From NCBI RefSeq assembly GCF_004193775.1, contig NC_041020.1, positions 8,253,198-8,317,197 of the forward strand: a DNA stretch of 64,000 nucleotides, given 5' to 3'. The notes under the pieces were generated by a model that searched no databases, was not told the DNA's origin, and worked only from the letters and a program-made list of their open reading frames with translations. Position numbers and translations under genes: made by a program. Positions 36,584 through 47,290 of this stretch are shown piece after piece. The DNA is from Glycine soja (lineage: Eukaryota; Streptophyta; Magnoliopsida; Fabales; Fabaceae). Within the stretch, counting starts at the first letter, position 1; each line of letters starts with the position of its first letter.

Positions 36584-36715
36584 TTGGATGAGATTGGTAT
36601 ATAGAGAGAGAAAGAGAGAAATTAGAGTGAGAGTGGTTTCATTTTGATTTCATGGAGGAGAAACCAAGGAACGATAAAGAAAATGATGTTGGGTGGGATA
36701 TTTAAATGGTCAAGG
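36584..36715 (-). promoter_or_regulatory. Probable promoter and 5' leader of the small gene
   Basis: Upstream of the ATG on the minus strand is a CT-rich leader with repeated CTCTCTTTCTCTCT (36600-36620), common in plant 5' leaders. A TTTAAATA box at about 36697-36704 is suitably placed for a start of transcription near 36670. A TATATACC closer to the ATG is too close to serve. Confidence 0.45.
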
Positions 36716-36779
36716 GTAAATTATTTTTGTCTTTAGGTGTGTAGTTTATTATTTATGGAGTACAGATAAAATTTGTCGT

Positions 36780-38190
36780 AAAATTGATTGTTAATATAAT
36801 AAGTTATTATTATTAGTCTTAAATGTAAGTAATTTGATAAAAATGTTACTAACTTTTTTTATGAAAATGTCAATATTTTTTTTTAACAAAAATATCAATA
36901 TGTTTTCATTAGATAAAATGTTATTAAGTTATCATTATTAGACAAAAATGACAGCAATCTTACATCGTATAAAAATGTCACTAATTTTTTATTAGACTTA
37001 AATGTGTAATTTTTTGTTAGATCAAAATATTAGTATGTTTCTATTAGATTAATTTGTTAGACTCAAATTTCATTTTATTTAAGGATAAAATATAATTTTA
37101 GGGTAAATTTTTCCTAAATTTTGAATTTTAATTTTTCAGGACGAATTTGTCAAGCGATTTACACATTTAAAGACGAAAATAACTATTTATTATTTTTTTA
37201 TTGATAACTTAAAAGATGTGAGTCATTTAACTTAAATATGTGAAACTCATATGATACACACTAAACAAACCTGGGAAGAATGAAAGTCTTAATTGTGATT
37301 ATATTTTAAACAAAATTGTAAGGTTACTTTTTAAGGAAGAAGATATACATGTACATAAAAAAATTATCTAAAAAAACAAAAAAAAAACAGATAGTTTTAA
37401 CAAATTTAGGTTTATTATCATTTAGAATGTAAACCTACTTATTTATTTTAGGTAAACTAAAATAATAGTTAAAAAATTACAAAATTTAAAGGTGAATTTA
37501 ATATATAATTATTTTATGAATTTTTTTCATTTTAAGCCTGTTATACTTTCATTTGGAATATATATATATATATAGCTTTATTAAAAAAATAGTGGTTTTT
37601 TTTAGATATTTAGTTTTAGTATTTGCATATATATTATTTAATTTGTTTCAAAACTTACAATAATATAAAATACCCAAAGAAAAATATTTGATGATGTTAA
37701 TTGAAATTTTATTAGAAAAAATTTCTTATTTAATGTTTAATATTGTATCATATTTCAGTTTTGTGTTAATTTTTTAAACATTTTATATAATCATATTAGT
37801 ATATTTATTTTATTAATAAACATTTGGGATCTAATAAATTAGTCTAACAGAAACATAATAATATTTAGGTTCAACAAAAAATTACTAGCATTTACATTCA
37901 ATAATAAATTACTCACATTTTGATACTATTGAAAATTACTGACATTTTGATCCAATAATGTTAATTTACTGACATTTTTGTCCAACGAAAACATACTGAT
38001 ATTTTGATCTAAAATAAAAATTACTGACATTTTTTATACAACAAAAAATTTATGATATTTTCGTCTAAGAAAAAATTACTGACATCTAGGTTCAATAATA
38101 GTAATTTAGTAACATTTTTGTCCAATCTATTTATCATGGTCACTTTGACAATCAATTTTGTGACAGATTCATCCCTCTATGCCACTAAAC
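36780..38190. repeat. Inverted repeat with tandem-repeat arms
   Basis: The left arm (about 36780-37080) and right arm (about 37830-38190) are inverted relative to each other. Each consists of degenerate 30-35-bp units: 'AAAATGTCACTAATTTTTTA' type words on the left and their complement 'AAAAATTACTGACATTTT' on the right. In addition, a segment around 37130-37195 (GACGAAAATAACTATTTAT) recurs in direct orientation at about 38240-38325. There is no coding region between the arms. It may be a foldback or Mutator-like non-autonomous element with compound terminal repeats. Its ends and target duplication were not found. Confidence 0.6.
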
Positions 38191-38399
38191 TATTTTATTA
38201 ACGGTAACACGCTGATAATTTTGTTGTACTTTTTACACTTTTGTAAACAAAAAATTGAATTTTAATCTTTCAAAAATGAATTTATCAATGATTTATATAT
38301 TTAGGGACGAAAATAACTATTTATCGAATTCTTAAATTAAATAAGATTAGTAGTACTTTATTGTTTAAATATTAAAATAAATGAAATATTCCTTTTATT

Positions 38400-39180
38400 T
38401 TACGAGCTTAGTTTTTATATAATATTAGATATTAGAATCCGTTTGACCTGTTTTATCTAAGTTACTTTTTAAGTTGAGGTGAAAAGTAAGAGCTTAAAAA
38501 AAGTAGAAGTTGTTTGTCAATTTCTTAATTCTATAACTTAAAAACTACTTTTAAGCAAAAAGTTATTTGGTAAAAAAGCTAAAGATTCTAATTAACTTGT
38601 CCAATGAAATAAGAGTATTTATATAATATTGTAAAAGATCATTTTAATGTTAATAAAAAATAAAATATTTTTAGTTTAAAATTAAAAAAAAAACACTTCT
38701 ATTAATAAAATATTTTTTCAATGATTATTTTCATATAATACATACAGCTATTTTTTTAGACTTAAATATATTTTTGGTCCAATAATTTTTTTTCATTTAA
38801 ATTCTTGTAAAATTTGATTATTTTTTTATCCTTAAAGTGTTTTAGATAATATTTTTTTAGTGTTCAAAACACTATTTAAAACACTTTAAAGACAAAAAGC
38901 ATAAACACATTTTGCAAGGACAAAAATGTTTTTTTCAGGAATAAAAATAAAAAACACTAAATTGCAAGGGACCAAAAATGTATTTAATTTTTTTTATTTT
39001 TGCCTTGAAAATAAATTACTTATTGTTTGAGTTTTTATTAAAAAGTGTTTGGCCAAGCTTTTGCTTATAATCAAAAGTTAAGCTAAAAAAGCCAGACCAA
39101 ACCGATGAAAAGCCTTAAAAAGATCAAATTTCAATATCATCAAATTGGAGATTTCCGTTTATAAAAAAGAGAAAAGATGG
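38400..39180. other. AT-rich intergenic DNA
   Basis: No gene or repeat border was recognised. A local imperfect inverted pair is built on 'ACACTTTAAAGACAAAAA' and 'CCTTAAAGTGTTTTAGAT' near 38830-38900. Confidence 0.5.
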
Positions 39181-39189
39181 ATCAAGACA

Positions 39190-39710
39190 AGAAGTAGAAG
39201 AATAACGTCAAAGTTGAAACGAATTGATGAGTTAAGGTAGATCTGTCACAAAGAATGAAAATCTTTGATGGGAATCAGGGTTCCAAGAAAGAACCAAAGA
39301 TAATCACTCTCTTTTAGCAACAAGCTAAAATCTCAATTATTTAGGAAAATGTTCTTACAAAATGTTTAAGAAGTATATTTATTCCTTCACTAAAATGAGC
39401 ACTTGGGCCAAAGCCCAAAATTAACAAACTATAGAAAAATACCTAATTAATTAAAATAAAGCTAATACTCACACATGAGTTCAATTACAAAATTATTAAA
39501 GTTCAACAAAAGTTTCTAAAAACAATTTCTAATCAAAGTATTGATTATAATTTATTATCTTTAAGGCTGCTTCCTCTTCCATCTCCATAAGTGAGTTCAT
39601 CTTCATATTAATGTCATCTTCTAGTTTCCTTAAGTTTGATCTAGTAACAACTCCTCCCAAGCTAAGGTCCTCATCCTTTTGTAGCTCTTCATCACAAACA
39701 GACCCTTAGT
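39190..39710 (-). pseudogene. 3' end of a gypsy-type element (polyprotein tail and LTR)
   Basis: The minus strand at 39580-39700 encodes LGGVVTRSNLRKLEDDINMK and MNSLMEMEEEA. Such 'GPMTRAR-K-L' ends close the polyprotein of plant Ty3/gypsy chromoviruses. What follows (about 39190-39560) has LTR-like features on the minus strand: TTTGGGCTTTGGCCCAAGTG, ATAAATATACTTCTTAAAC and GGTTCTTTCTTGGAACCCTG. The element body upstream is missing. Borders are not resolved. Confidence 0.5.
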
Positions 39711-40493
39711 TTCATAATTCTTGGGGCAATTTACACTAATTACCCATAAAGTTTCATCTTTTTTACCCATACACTACTATCCTTTAATTGTTTGAAAAAT
39801 ATATTATACGAACACCTTTTATATATTGCATTAATTTTCTTGAATTGTTTGAAAAATATTATACCATATTTCATATAAAGAATATTACTTTATATAATAA
39901 CCTATTCAAGAATAAGAGTTTGTGCTCACAAAATCTTTGAGATGGTTAGTCTAATTTATTCTAAATTTATATAATAACCAACATGTCCAACTAGTAGATA
40001 GTTAGGATTTTTAAAACATGTTATGAAGGATTCAATTCTTGCCCATGTAAATAGAAAAAAACTTTGTTGGAAAAAACAAAATTGCAAAAATAGTTGTGTA
40101 TGGATACTATAGAATTATTGTATTGTTATCTAATCGTAAGTTGTTATGTATTAAAAATTTATTAATTCTATCATAATTAATTTAAAATTCATAGAAATGA
40201 TGATTTCTAATTATTTTCCAATGTAAAATTAGGGTGTTATAATCCGGATCATCATGGTTCTAAGGATTTTTGTTAGAATTTTGATAAGAGTATCAAATCG
40301 TTCAAGTAACATAAAGATAAGTAAGTATCGTCTTCACATAAACCTATGCAATAATTGGATAATTAATAGTAAATTTAATGAACTACTAGAATTGAAAAAT
40401 CCAAAGAGAATTGACAGCCACTTTAACACAAGTTTGAGCCTTTATTTCAACTAACAAAATGCTAATAAAACCACTCAACAATGGTGGCACCCT

Positions 40494-40838
40494 CTACTCT
40501 TCCATGAACATGGTGTAATTGACAATCCGAAGCTTCTCCACTTGTAACTTGGGCCTAAATTCAAATAGCATGGTTAACACTTGCTGAAGAGCTTCCTTGG
40601 CCTTCTTTGTTCTAGCCCTTGGCATAGGTCCTCCAAGTCCTTCTAAAGGTTCCTTGTCCTTAGTCCTTGCTGTGTCCTCATCAGCAAGTGTGTTGATGTC
40701 AAGTGAGGAGATGGTGATGGTTTCTACTTTAAAGGATTGGAGTAGGTTGTCAAGACGATCCACAGAATCATGATAGCGAAAATGATAAAGGAGGTGCCAC
40801 TTATGGCGGTAGAGAGCTAAAGGAGGTTGTTGAAGCAT
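40494..40838 (-). pseudogene. Gypsy polyprotein C-terminal fragment
   Basis: The frame ends with EPLEGLGGPMPRARTKKAKE and ALQQVLTMLFEFRPKLQVEK. The 'GPMTRAR-KK-KEAL' signature marks the end of the integrase region of plant Ty3/gypsy polyproteins. It is about 115 residues with no upstream enzyme domains, so it is a detached piece that differs from the one at 39190-39710. An unusual host gene is less likely. Confidence 0.6.
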
Positions 40839-41127
40839 TTATAGTTAACCTTCAAAACAAATGGGTTAGTGGCAATAGCGATTACAAGTCAGTGTGTTGT
40901 GGATATTTAAAAGGGAAGGAAAATAAGCGGTATTTATTCGTTATAATATTTATTTTTAGATTCATTTATGACATGACAAAAGAGCTTTCAAATTCATTTA
41001 TGACTCAACGAAAAAGGTAAAAAATTGGATGCTAGATTTGATTTTTATTTTCCCCTTTATTAAGATGTGTGTGTGTGCCGCACACACATCCATAAAACTT
41101 TAAAAAATTAAAATTATTTTGTGTACT

Positions 41128-41169
41128 TGAGACAAGATATTTTAGGGATAATTCTTAAGTGTCTAAAAC
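41128..41169 (-). repeat. Truncated 3' LTR of the copia element
   Basis: TGAGACAAGATATTTTAGGG and ATAATTCTTAAGTGTCTAAA match the end of the 5' LTR at 45974-46015 almost exactly. It directly abuts the RNase H tail. Confidence 0.85.
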
Positions 41170-41926
41170 TGACAAATTCAGTACTTATCTCCTTGGATAA
41201 TAGTTTCTCCCTAACAACATGGCAATCTATCTCTATATGTTTGGTTCTTTCATGAAACATATGATCGGAAGCAATGTGAAGAACTGTCGTTGTCACAATA
41301 CAACTTCATTTGTTTAACCTCACAAAATTGCAACTCTTGAAGAAGTTGTTTGATCCAAACTAACTCACAAGTGGTTATGGCCATGGCCCTATATTCTGCG
41401 AATGCATTGGACTGAGCAACAATGTCTTGTTTCTTGCTCTTCCAAGAGATAATATTGCCTCTAATGAATACACAATATCCAGTAGTGGACTTTCTTCCTA
41501 TGGGGCATCCAGCCCAATCACCATCACAATACCCAAAAATTTGGGTATTTCCTTTGTCCTCATATAAAAATCCTTGTCCTAGAGCCTTTTTAATGAACTC
41601 GAGAATGCGAATCACAAATTTCCAGTCATCAACATGAGGAGCCTGCATGAACTGAACTGCAAAGGAGATGTCAAGTCTTGTAATTGTGAGATAATTGAGC
41701 TTTCCAATTAGTCTTCTATATCTTTCTGAATTTGAATATGGTTCACCTTGGTTTGCCATTAAGTTTTGATTTGGTTCCATAGGATTGTCAGTGGTCTATA
41801 ATTAGACATGCTAGTTTTCTCCAAAATATGAAGAGCATACTTTCTTTGTGAGACAAAAATTCCTTCATTTGATTGAGTTACCTCAATAGCAAGAAAGAGA
41901 TACCCAAGGTCTTTATTTTGAAAGTT
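41170..41926 (-). pseudogene. Copia reverse transcriptase tail and RNase H
   Basis: The minus strand gives YRRLIGKLNYLTITRLDISF, FIKKALGQGFLYEDKG, YCDGDWAGCPIGRKSTTGYC and SWKSKKQDIVAQSNAFAEYR, the standard Ty1/copia run from thumb to RNase H, with the 'D-DWAG----RRST-GY' block intact. HIEIDCHVVREKLLSKEI follows as the polyprotein tail. In 41780-41926 the upstream part (FVSQRKYALHILEK region) carries indels. Confidence 0.9.
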
Positions 41927-43266
41927 TGTTAACTCCTTGGCAAGTGTACCATTTCGTCCAAGTAGTATTTTAAGATAGTAAGGCTGAGTGTCGAGTCCAC
42001 AGGGACTTTGACTGTACTCAGAGTTTGTATATGTCCAATTTTAAGCAATTAATGAATTAAATTGAATATTTGTTGAGTGATGACACATAAATATAAATTT
42101 GACATAAATTAAACTATAGAACAAAGCATGTGAAAGGGTGAGTAAACAAACACTCGAAGTAGTGAAGTGACGGTTGATGCAAAATTACAGACATGTTGGG
42201 GGCTCAACCTACCAGGACTACTCTTGATGCAACGTTAATTATTTTTCTCTATTTAATGCTATTTCAATTATTACCTACATCTACTAACCTACTCTATCCA
42301 TGATTCCTCACGTGAGAGATCCTAAATTACCTGATTTCACTCCTAATTCCTTAAGAGTTACATTAGATAATTTGCATTATGAGTAAAGATGCATAATTTA
42401 GGCTAAATAATACCATTTTATCTCTAGAGATGAATTACCTAGATGTTATTTTCAAGTTCTTAGGAAATAAACATTTTCCAATGCCTAAACCCTATAACAC
42501 TGCATGAGCATGGGTGATCAAACTATAAACATGATAATAAGCACAGAAAAGAGACGATAATATTGAAATGACATTAAATAGATAGTTAGAATTATTACAT
42601 CAAGAGTGTTTGGTTGTTGATCTTCCAATAATGGGTGGTTTAGTCTCTCATTGTCATGAGAGGCTTACAAATACAAAAAGGGGCTAAAGAAAATGGAAGT
42701 GGGTTGAAGAAAAATGGAAGAGAGATGCTCCAAAATGAGCGGGTTCCCTTCCTTTTTGTGCCCTAGCTCTCACTTTTCTGTTGCTGAATGAATGATCCCC
42801 GAGTTTGCTCTTCTTTCTCTTTAAAGTGTAGCACACTCATGTTTTTCGACATTGGTTGTGTGCTAAGCAAGATGTGGGCGCTGAGCGTGCATGACATGTC
42901 CAGCTAGCTTAAGTTGCCACGCACTAAACCACTGGGTGTGCGCTTGCACGTGACACATGACTTCCTAGGCATCTTTTTGTGCTAAGCAAGGCTTCTTGGG
43001 CTAAGCGGTTCTGATGCACTAAGTGAAGCTGTCGCGCTAAGCACGATACTCCAATTCTTCAACCCTTTTCTAGGCCTCCTGTAGTATCTCTATGAAAAAA
43101 AAATACAAAAAACACTATAAATTGACTAACTTTAGCATCTACTGGATAAAAACTCTGAAGAAGCTAAATTCCTAATGTTTTGACACAAAAGAAGCAATGA
43201 AAGAGAGGAAAATTAGATAATTGTTATGTGATTTATATATACAAATCGTATGCATAACAATTATCA
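41927..43266. mobile_element. Solo LTR inserted in the copia reverse transcriptase
   Basis: The insert starts TGTTAACTCC, ends ATAACAATTATCA (TG...CA), is 1340 bp, and is flanked by AAGTT at 41922-41926 and 43267-43271. Reverse transcriptase sequence resumes on each side, so this is a precise insertion. It carries GGCAAGTGTACCATTTCGTC, GAGTGTCGAGTCCACAGGG, and a cluster of (C/G)GCTAAGC(A/G) words at 42855-43045. No coding region is present. It resembles LTRs of a soybean gypsy family from memory. The copy is well preserved next to its heavily mutated host. Confidence 0.85.
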
Positions 43267-43271
43267 AAGTT

Positions 43272-44015
43272 ACAGGATAAGTACTCTTTCATCTGAGAGA
43301 TTTTAGTAACATCATTCCTCGTGATAACTATGTCATCCACATAGAAAAGATATACATAATTCCTAGGAGAGGTATGACAATAAAAAACTGAATGATCTGC
43401 TTCACTTCATCTCAACCCAAAAATCTGAACAACATGACTGAATTTTTCAAACCAGGCTCGATGAGGTTGTTTGAGTTCATAAAGAGATCAACAAAGTTTG
43501 CAAACTAAACCAAATTCCCCTTAAGTAATAAACCTAGGAGGTTGCTCCATGTAAATCTCCTCGTCTAGTTACCATGAAGGAATGCTTCTTTAATATCTAA
43601 CTGGTGGAGATGCCAATGATGAATGGTAGTCATGGCAAAGAAGAACTAGATAGTAGTGATTTTGGCCACAGAAGAAAAAGTGCCACTATTGTCAAGACCA
43701 TAGATTTGGGAATATCCTTTGGCTACTAATCGGGCCTTAAGATAATCAACTTCACCATTAAGAACAACTTTGATAGCATATACCCATCTACACCCAACTG
43801 TTTTCTTTCCATGAAAGAGAGGAACCAACTCCCATGTACCATTGTGTTCAAGAGTTTGCATTTCAACAATCATGGCTTGTCGCCATCCTGGATGATCAAG
43901 TGCCTCATGAAAGTTTTTGGAAATAGCAATAGAAGACAAGGAAGACCTAAAGGAGAAATGTGATAAAGACAAACAGTGATAATCAAATAAATGGGATGAG
44001 GATTTCAAGTAGATT
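43272..44015 (-). pseudogene. Copia reverse transcriptase, N-terminal half
   Basis: On the minus strand: HPGWRQAMIVEMQTLEHNGT, WELVP, GCRWVYAIKV, LKARLVAKGYSQIYGLD (43646-43890), the start of Ty1/copia reverse transcriptase. After stops, FYVDDIVITRND (about 43320) supplies the catalytic YVDD motif. The solo LTR begins about 20 codons later. Confidence 0.85.
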
Positions 44016-44199
44016 GAATAATTTTTCTAAGAGCAATAAGCCAAACAAGACTTTCATCATGAGGATCCTTTCTTGGCGTGATGGAGAAGAACATGAATCA
44101 AGTGAATCATCTTGTAATGTATCAGTTCCTTGTGTCATGTGATAAGAAGTGGTGAGAAGAGATGGACTTTTAGTTGGAGATTGATTTTAACGAGGAATT

Positions 44200-44960
44200 A
44201 GACTTTCAGTTGGAGAATGGTTTTGATTTTATTGGTTGGAAGTCTCATTAATAGGATACATTACTGAAGAGATAATGAAAAGATGAATCTTATTATCAAG
44301 TGTTAAAGAGGTTATTCTATTTATGAGATAGCTATCAGTGAGGACTGCATAACCCCAAAAGTGAACAAGTAGATTTTCATTAAGCAATAAGGTGTGAGCA
44401 GTCTCAACCATTGCCTATTTTTCCTTTATGCTATTCCATTTTCCTGTGGTGTATAGGGACAAGTAGATTGATGCAAGATGCCTTGTGAGGATGAAAAGGA
44501 AGAGAGGGAAGAAGATACATATTCTTTGGCATTACCACTCCGAAGAACTTCAATAGTTTTATCAAATTGGTTCTTGATTTCATTGAAGAAGGATGTAAAA
44601 ATAGACAAAATTTTAGACCTATGTTTCATTAAATACACCTAAGTACATCTAGAATGCTCATAGATAAAGATGAAAAAATATCTAAAACCAAAAGAGGTGA
44701 CATGACTTGGAACCCAAATGTCTAAAAGAATGGTGGAAAAGAAAGAAGTACATCGCGATTCAGCTTGCTTTGAAAAAAAAAATACTTGACATGTTTGCCT
44801 AATTGACATGATTCACATTCTAATCTTTGTAATTTACTAAGATCAAGAACCATTTTCATCAATTTTGACAAATTGGGATGACCTAAACAATCATGAATGA
44901 GTTTGGGAGATGGGGACGCTAAACAAGACACAGAAGAATTGGTTTCTAGATAGTAAAGTC
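44200..44960 (-). pseudogene. Copia GAG-pre-integrase and integrase core
   Basis: IHDCLGHPNLSKLMKMV with LECESCQLGKHVK (44722-44900) is the H-x-C-zinc 'W--RLGH-N---L------C--C--GK' segment. FDKTIEVLRSGNAKEYVSSS (44426-44560) is the core with the 'LRSDNG-E' motif worn to LRSGNAKE. HQSTCPYTPQENGIA supplies the 'PQQNG' block. ETAHTLLLNENLLVHFWGYA (44229-44411) follows. Stops separate these, so no functional enzyme. Confidence 0.85.
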
Positions 44961-45018
44961 CTCTTGATTCATGTCCAAATCCAACTGTTCGACCCCTACC
45001 ACATTCCTGTATGACATT

Positions 45019-45289
45019 CTAACCTTTAAAAGCTACCTTAGTACCATTGGCTAAGGTTATAAGAAGAGAAAACTTTGGAGAAGACAAAGAGGAAAATAAA
45101 AAGGCATTACCAAAAATATGATCTGAAGCACCTGAATCGATTATCCATGGACCTTGGTTGTCCAATGATTGGAAAGTACAAGCTATTGAAACACTCGACA
45201 TTGTACATAATTGAGCTTGGGTGTTGGATTTCAACCTCAAATATTCTTGATATTTTTCATCAGAAAAACTTGACTCAGATTTTTCAAAT
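45019..45289 (-). pseudogene. Copia aspartic protease
   Basis: The minus strand encodes GPWIIDSGASDHIFGN, with the catalytic DSGA motif, and LITLANGTKVAFKG. Upstream, in the frame after a stop, KNLSQVF and IKNI lead into LRLKSNTQAQLC, the usual linker from the gag zinc knuckle to protease. The knuckle itself is absent. The preceding residues belong to the captured RRM gene. Confidence 0.85.
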
Positions 45290-45526
45290 CAGAACCACCA
45301 CCTCCTCCTCTAGAGTTATGAGAAAGCTCAACCTCCAATTGTTCTTGCCATCCAACTCATAGATAACATTATGTGCATCTTTGTGGTCATTAAAGTCAAT
45401 GAAGGCAAAACTTGGTGGTTTGCGAGCAACCCAAACACTCCAAATGACTCTATAAACACTAAATTTGTCTTTTAGATTTCTCTCGATAACTCATGAATCC
45501 AAGTTACCAACATACACACGAGACAT
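45290..45526 (-). pseudogene. Captured RSZ22-type splicing factor RRM fragment
   Basis: From ATG at 45526 the minus strand reads MSRVYVGNLDS, then a stop, VIERNLKDKFSVY, VIWSVWVARKPPSFAFIDF, HKDAH, YELDGKNNWR. A one-base shift then gives VELSHNSRGGGGG. This is the complete N-terminal RRM of plant RSZ22-type SR splicing factors: RNP2 'VYVGNL', RNP1-like 'SFAFIDF' and the Gly-rich linker. The zinc knuckle and RS domain are absent. Bases continue directly into the copia protease linker, so the fragment sits in the element's own transcript where gag should be. The RRM is present with no intron, although host RSZ22 genes have several, which suggests capture through mRNA. The single stop and shift make it a pseudogene now. 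Confidence 0.9.
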
Positions 45527-45958
45527 CCTTTCAGAAGAACTTGAAGTGATGTAGAGAAGAAAAAAGACAGAAAAATTGAGGTCTAGAAACTCAGCAAACT
45601 AAATAGTTGTTGTACAAGCACAGAAAATCAAGCCCACTATCCAAACAATAATGAAATTACGATCTGAGGACAGAAACATAATTGAAATGAACCGACGACC
45701 CTAGCTATGGTGTTGTAGTGTAGTTTCGATGGTTGGAGACTGGTGCGTGGGGCGCATACGCCTAACGAAGATGCAAGGAAACGTGGCATGTGAAGGTGTG
45801 TGACGAGGTTTTGGATTTTGAAACCGCATGGGTTTGGTTGAATTTGGTGAGGCAAACTAGATCGAATGGTCATCGAAAATTATAATGGTGGCTAGTGGCA
45901 ACGATGGTGGCCAGAGACGACAAACAACAACGGAACTCAAACAGAGAGGGATCGACCC
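45527..45958 (-). other. Leader of the copia element, possibly with host 5' UTR
   Basis: Between the primer-binding site and the RRM start codon lie about 430 bp without gag motifs. A 78-residue frame (45637-45873) has no domain and overlaps a GC-richer stretch. The last 80 bases before the ATG are T-rich with TTCTTCTCTACATCACTTC, like a plant 5' UTR, and could have been captured with the splicing-factor mRNA. Not established. Confidence 0.4.
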
Positions 45959-45970
45959 GCTCTGATACCA
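45959..45970 (-). promoter_or_regulatory. Primer-binding site (initiator tRNA-Met)
   Basis: The minus strand reads TGGTATCAGAGC, complementary to the 3' end of plant initiator tRNA-Met, three bases inside the 5' LTR end. This fixes the element's orientation and its 5' LTR border. Confidence 0.9.
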
Positions 45971-45973
45971 ACT

Positions 45974-46166
45974 TGAGACAAGATATTTTAGGGATAATTC
46001 TTGAGTGTCTAAAGTTGAACACTCGGCTTTAGGTATACATATTTGAAGAGTTTAGTACGAGTTGTACCTATGGACAAATGAGCACAATAGAGAAACAAAA
46101 GCACAAAATACAATACAACTTTTCTCAACATTAAATAATATAAAACCTACATATATAATTCTAACA
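45974..46166 (-). repeat. 5' LTR of the copia element
   Basis: In minus orientation the LTR starts TGTTAGAATTATATATGTAG and ends ATATCTTGTCTCA (TG...CA), 193 bp, immediately before the primer-binding site. Confidence 0.8.
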
Positions 46167-46749
46167 TGTATATTTAACATAATAAGATATTAATTAAATA
46201 ATTCAGATGTCCACAAACTACCATCGTGTTATTTATCTTAGTAAAATTGAGCTCAGGTTTCTTAAGTAAGGTCTTAAATTTAAGAGTTTTTGTGGATGAA
46301 AAGCAGTAGGAGGGATAGACTTTACTAAAAGTGACTAGACATTGATGTGGGAAAAGATCAGTAGAGGACTATAAATTTCTCTCATATTATTTTTTTTCAC
46401 GAATCTTGATCTTCAAGATAATTTATCGTAAAATTTTGGTATTTGAGTTCGATTTTTATGGATTAAAAAAAGACTAATTTTATTGTATAATAAAATAATG
46501 GCTTAATACTCAATTTGGTCCCTTAGTTTATTTTAAGTGCTCAATTAGGTCCTTTAGTTTTTTGAGTATGCAATTAGGTCTTTTTTGTTTCTAATTTTAC
46601 TCATTTGGGTCCTTTCTATCAAATTGAGTGGATGTCTGTTAGGTGATGAATCTTGGAGGTTATCAATTACGAATAATGACGGTTAAAAATTACTACTATA
46701 TATTTTCTTATTTTAAAATTAACAAAATAAAATAAATATAATTTTAAAA

Positions 46750-47290
46750 GCAATGAATGAAATACAACTCCTTCTCCATAGGAAACTTCAATGACATTAG
46801 CTCCTACGAGGAGTAGCTTCCAATTAGCACATAGCCCTCCATCATCAACGACACCACATTGTTTGTGTGATACCCGACACCTCTCCGATTTTAATGATGC
46901 AAGAACTAGCTCCTCCACACCCAATTTGTTAAATAGCTTGTTCCCTGCCGCAACCATGGCAGCAACACTGGATCCCAACTACTTCCCTATGGCAAGCCCT
47001 TTTGGAGGGAGAGGGAGAGATTGATGAATCGAATGGAGAACATTTAATTTCATGACTTTGATGGCAGTGATGCCAATGCAATTTAAATGAGGGTTTTTGC
47101 TGAGCTTGTTGAGGGTGTGGCCGCTTATATGCATATCTCGTCAGGGTGAACCTATGGGTCCACCTTCACCGACACAATGTCTCTGAGTTCATCCACGACA
47201 TAGCCTAGGAAGTCGAAGCTCGGACCCAAATTGGCCACTATGGTGGGAGCAAATACTTTCACTAACGTCGTTATGGGTTCGAGCTCCCTT
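46750..47290 (-). pseudogene. Captured homoserine kinase fragment
   Basis: The minus strand reads VKVFAPTIVANLGPSFDFLG, RDIVSVKVDP, VHP (47170-47265), then, with shifts, NLSLSLQKGLP, LGSSVAAMVAAGNKLFNKLG, VEELVLASLKSE (46880-46970) and MMEGYVLIGSYSS (46800-46840). This order matches plant homoserine kinase, a GHMP kinase of the Asp-family amino acid pathway that phosphorylates homoserine in plastids: N-terminal 'FAPATVANLGPGFD', 'KGLPLGSGLGSSAA' nucleotide loop, 'GG-VLI-SY'. The nucleotide loop is broken by a small deletion. About 170 of some 360 residues are represented, lacking the transit peptide and C-terminus. It is between the Mutator-like terminal repeats. Many stops: no enzyme. Confidence 0.85.

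Larger units (their letters stand above)
41128..46166 (-). mobile_element. Ty1/copia element with a captured host RRM in place of gag
   Basis: In minus orientation: 5' LTR 45974-46166, primer-binding site 45959-45970, leader, RSZ22-type RRM (45290-45526), protease, integrase, reverse transcriptase and RNase H, and a 42-bp remnant of the 3' LTR (41128-41169) sharing TGAGACAAGATATTTTAGGG and GATAATTCTT with the 5' LTR. The pol tail runs straight into the LTR remnant, so the 3' end has a deletion. No gag domain is seen. The body is interrupted by a solo LTR at 41927-43266. All domains have stops or frameshifts, so it is dead. Between-LTR identity cannot be used for dating because the 3' LTR is so short. 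Confidence 0.85.

Noticed and set aside
46791..47024. A plus-strand frame over the homoserine kinase fragment
   Set aside because: Antisense shadow. The protein motifs are on the minus strand.
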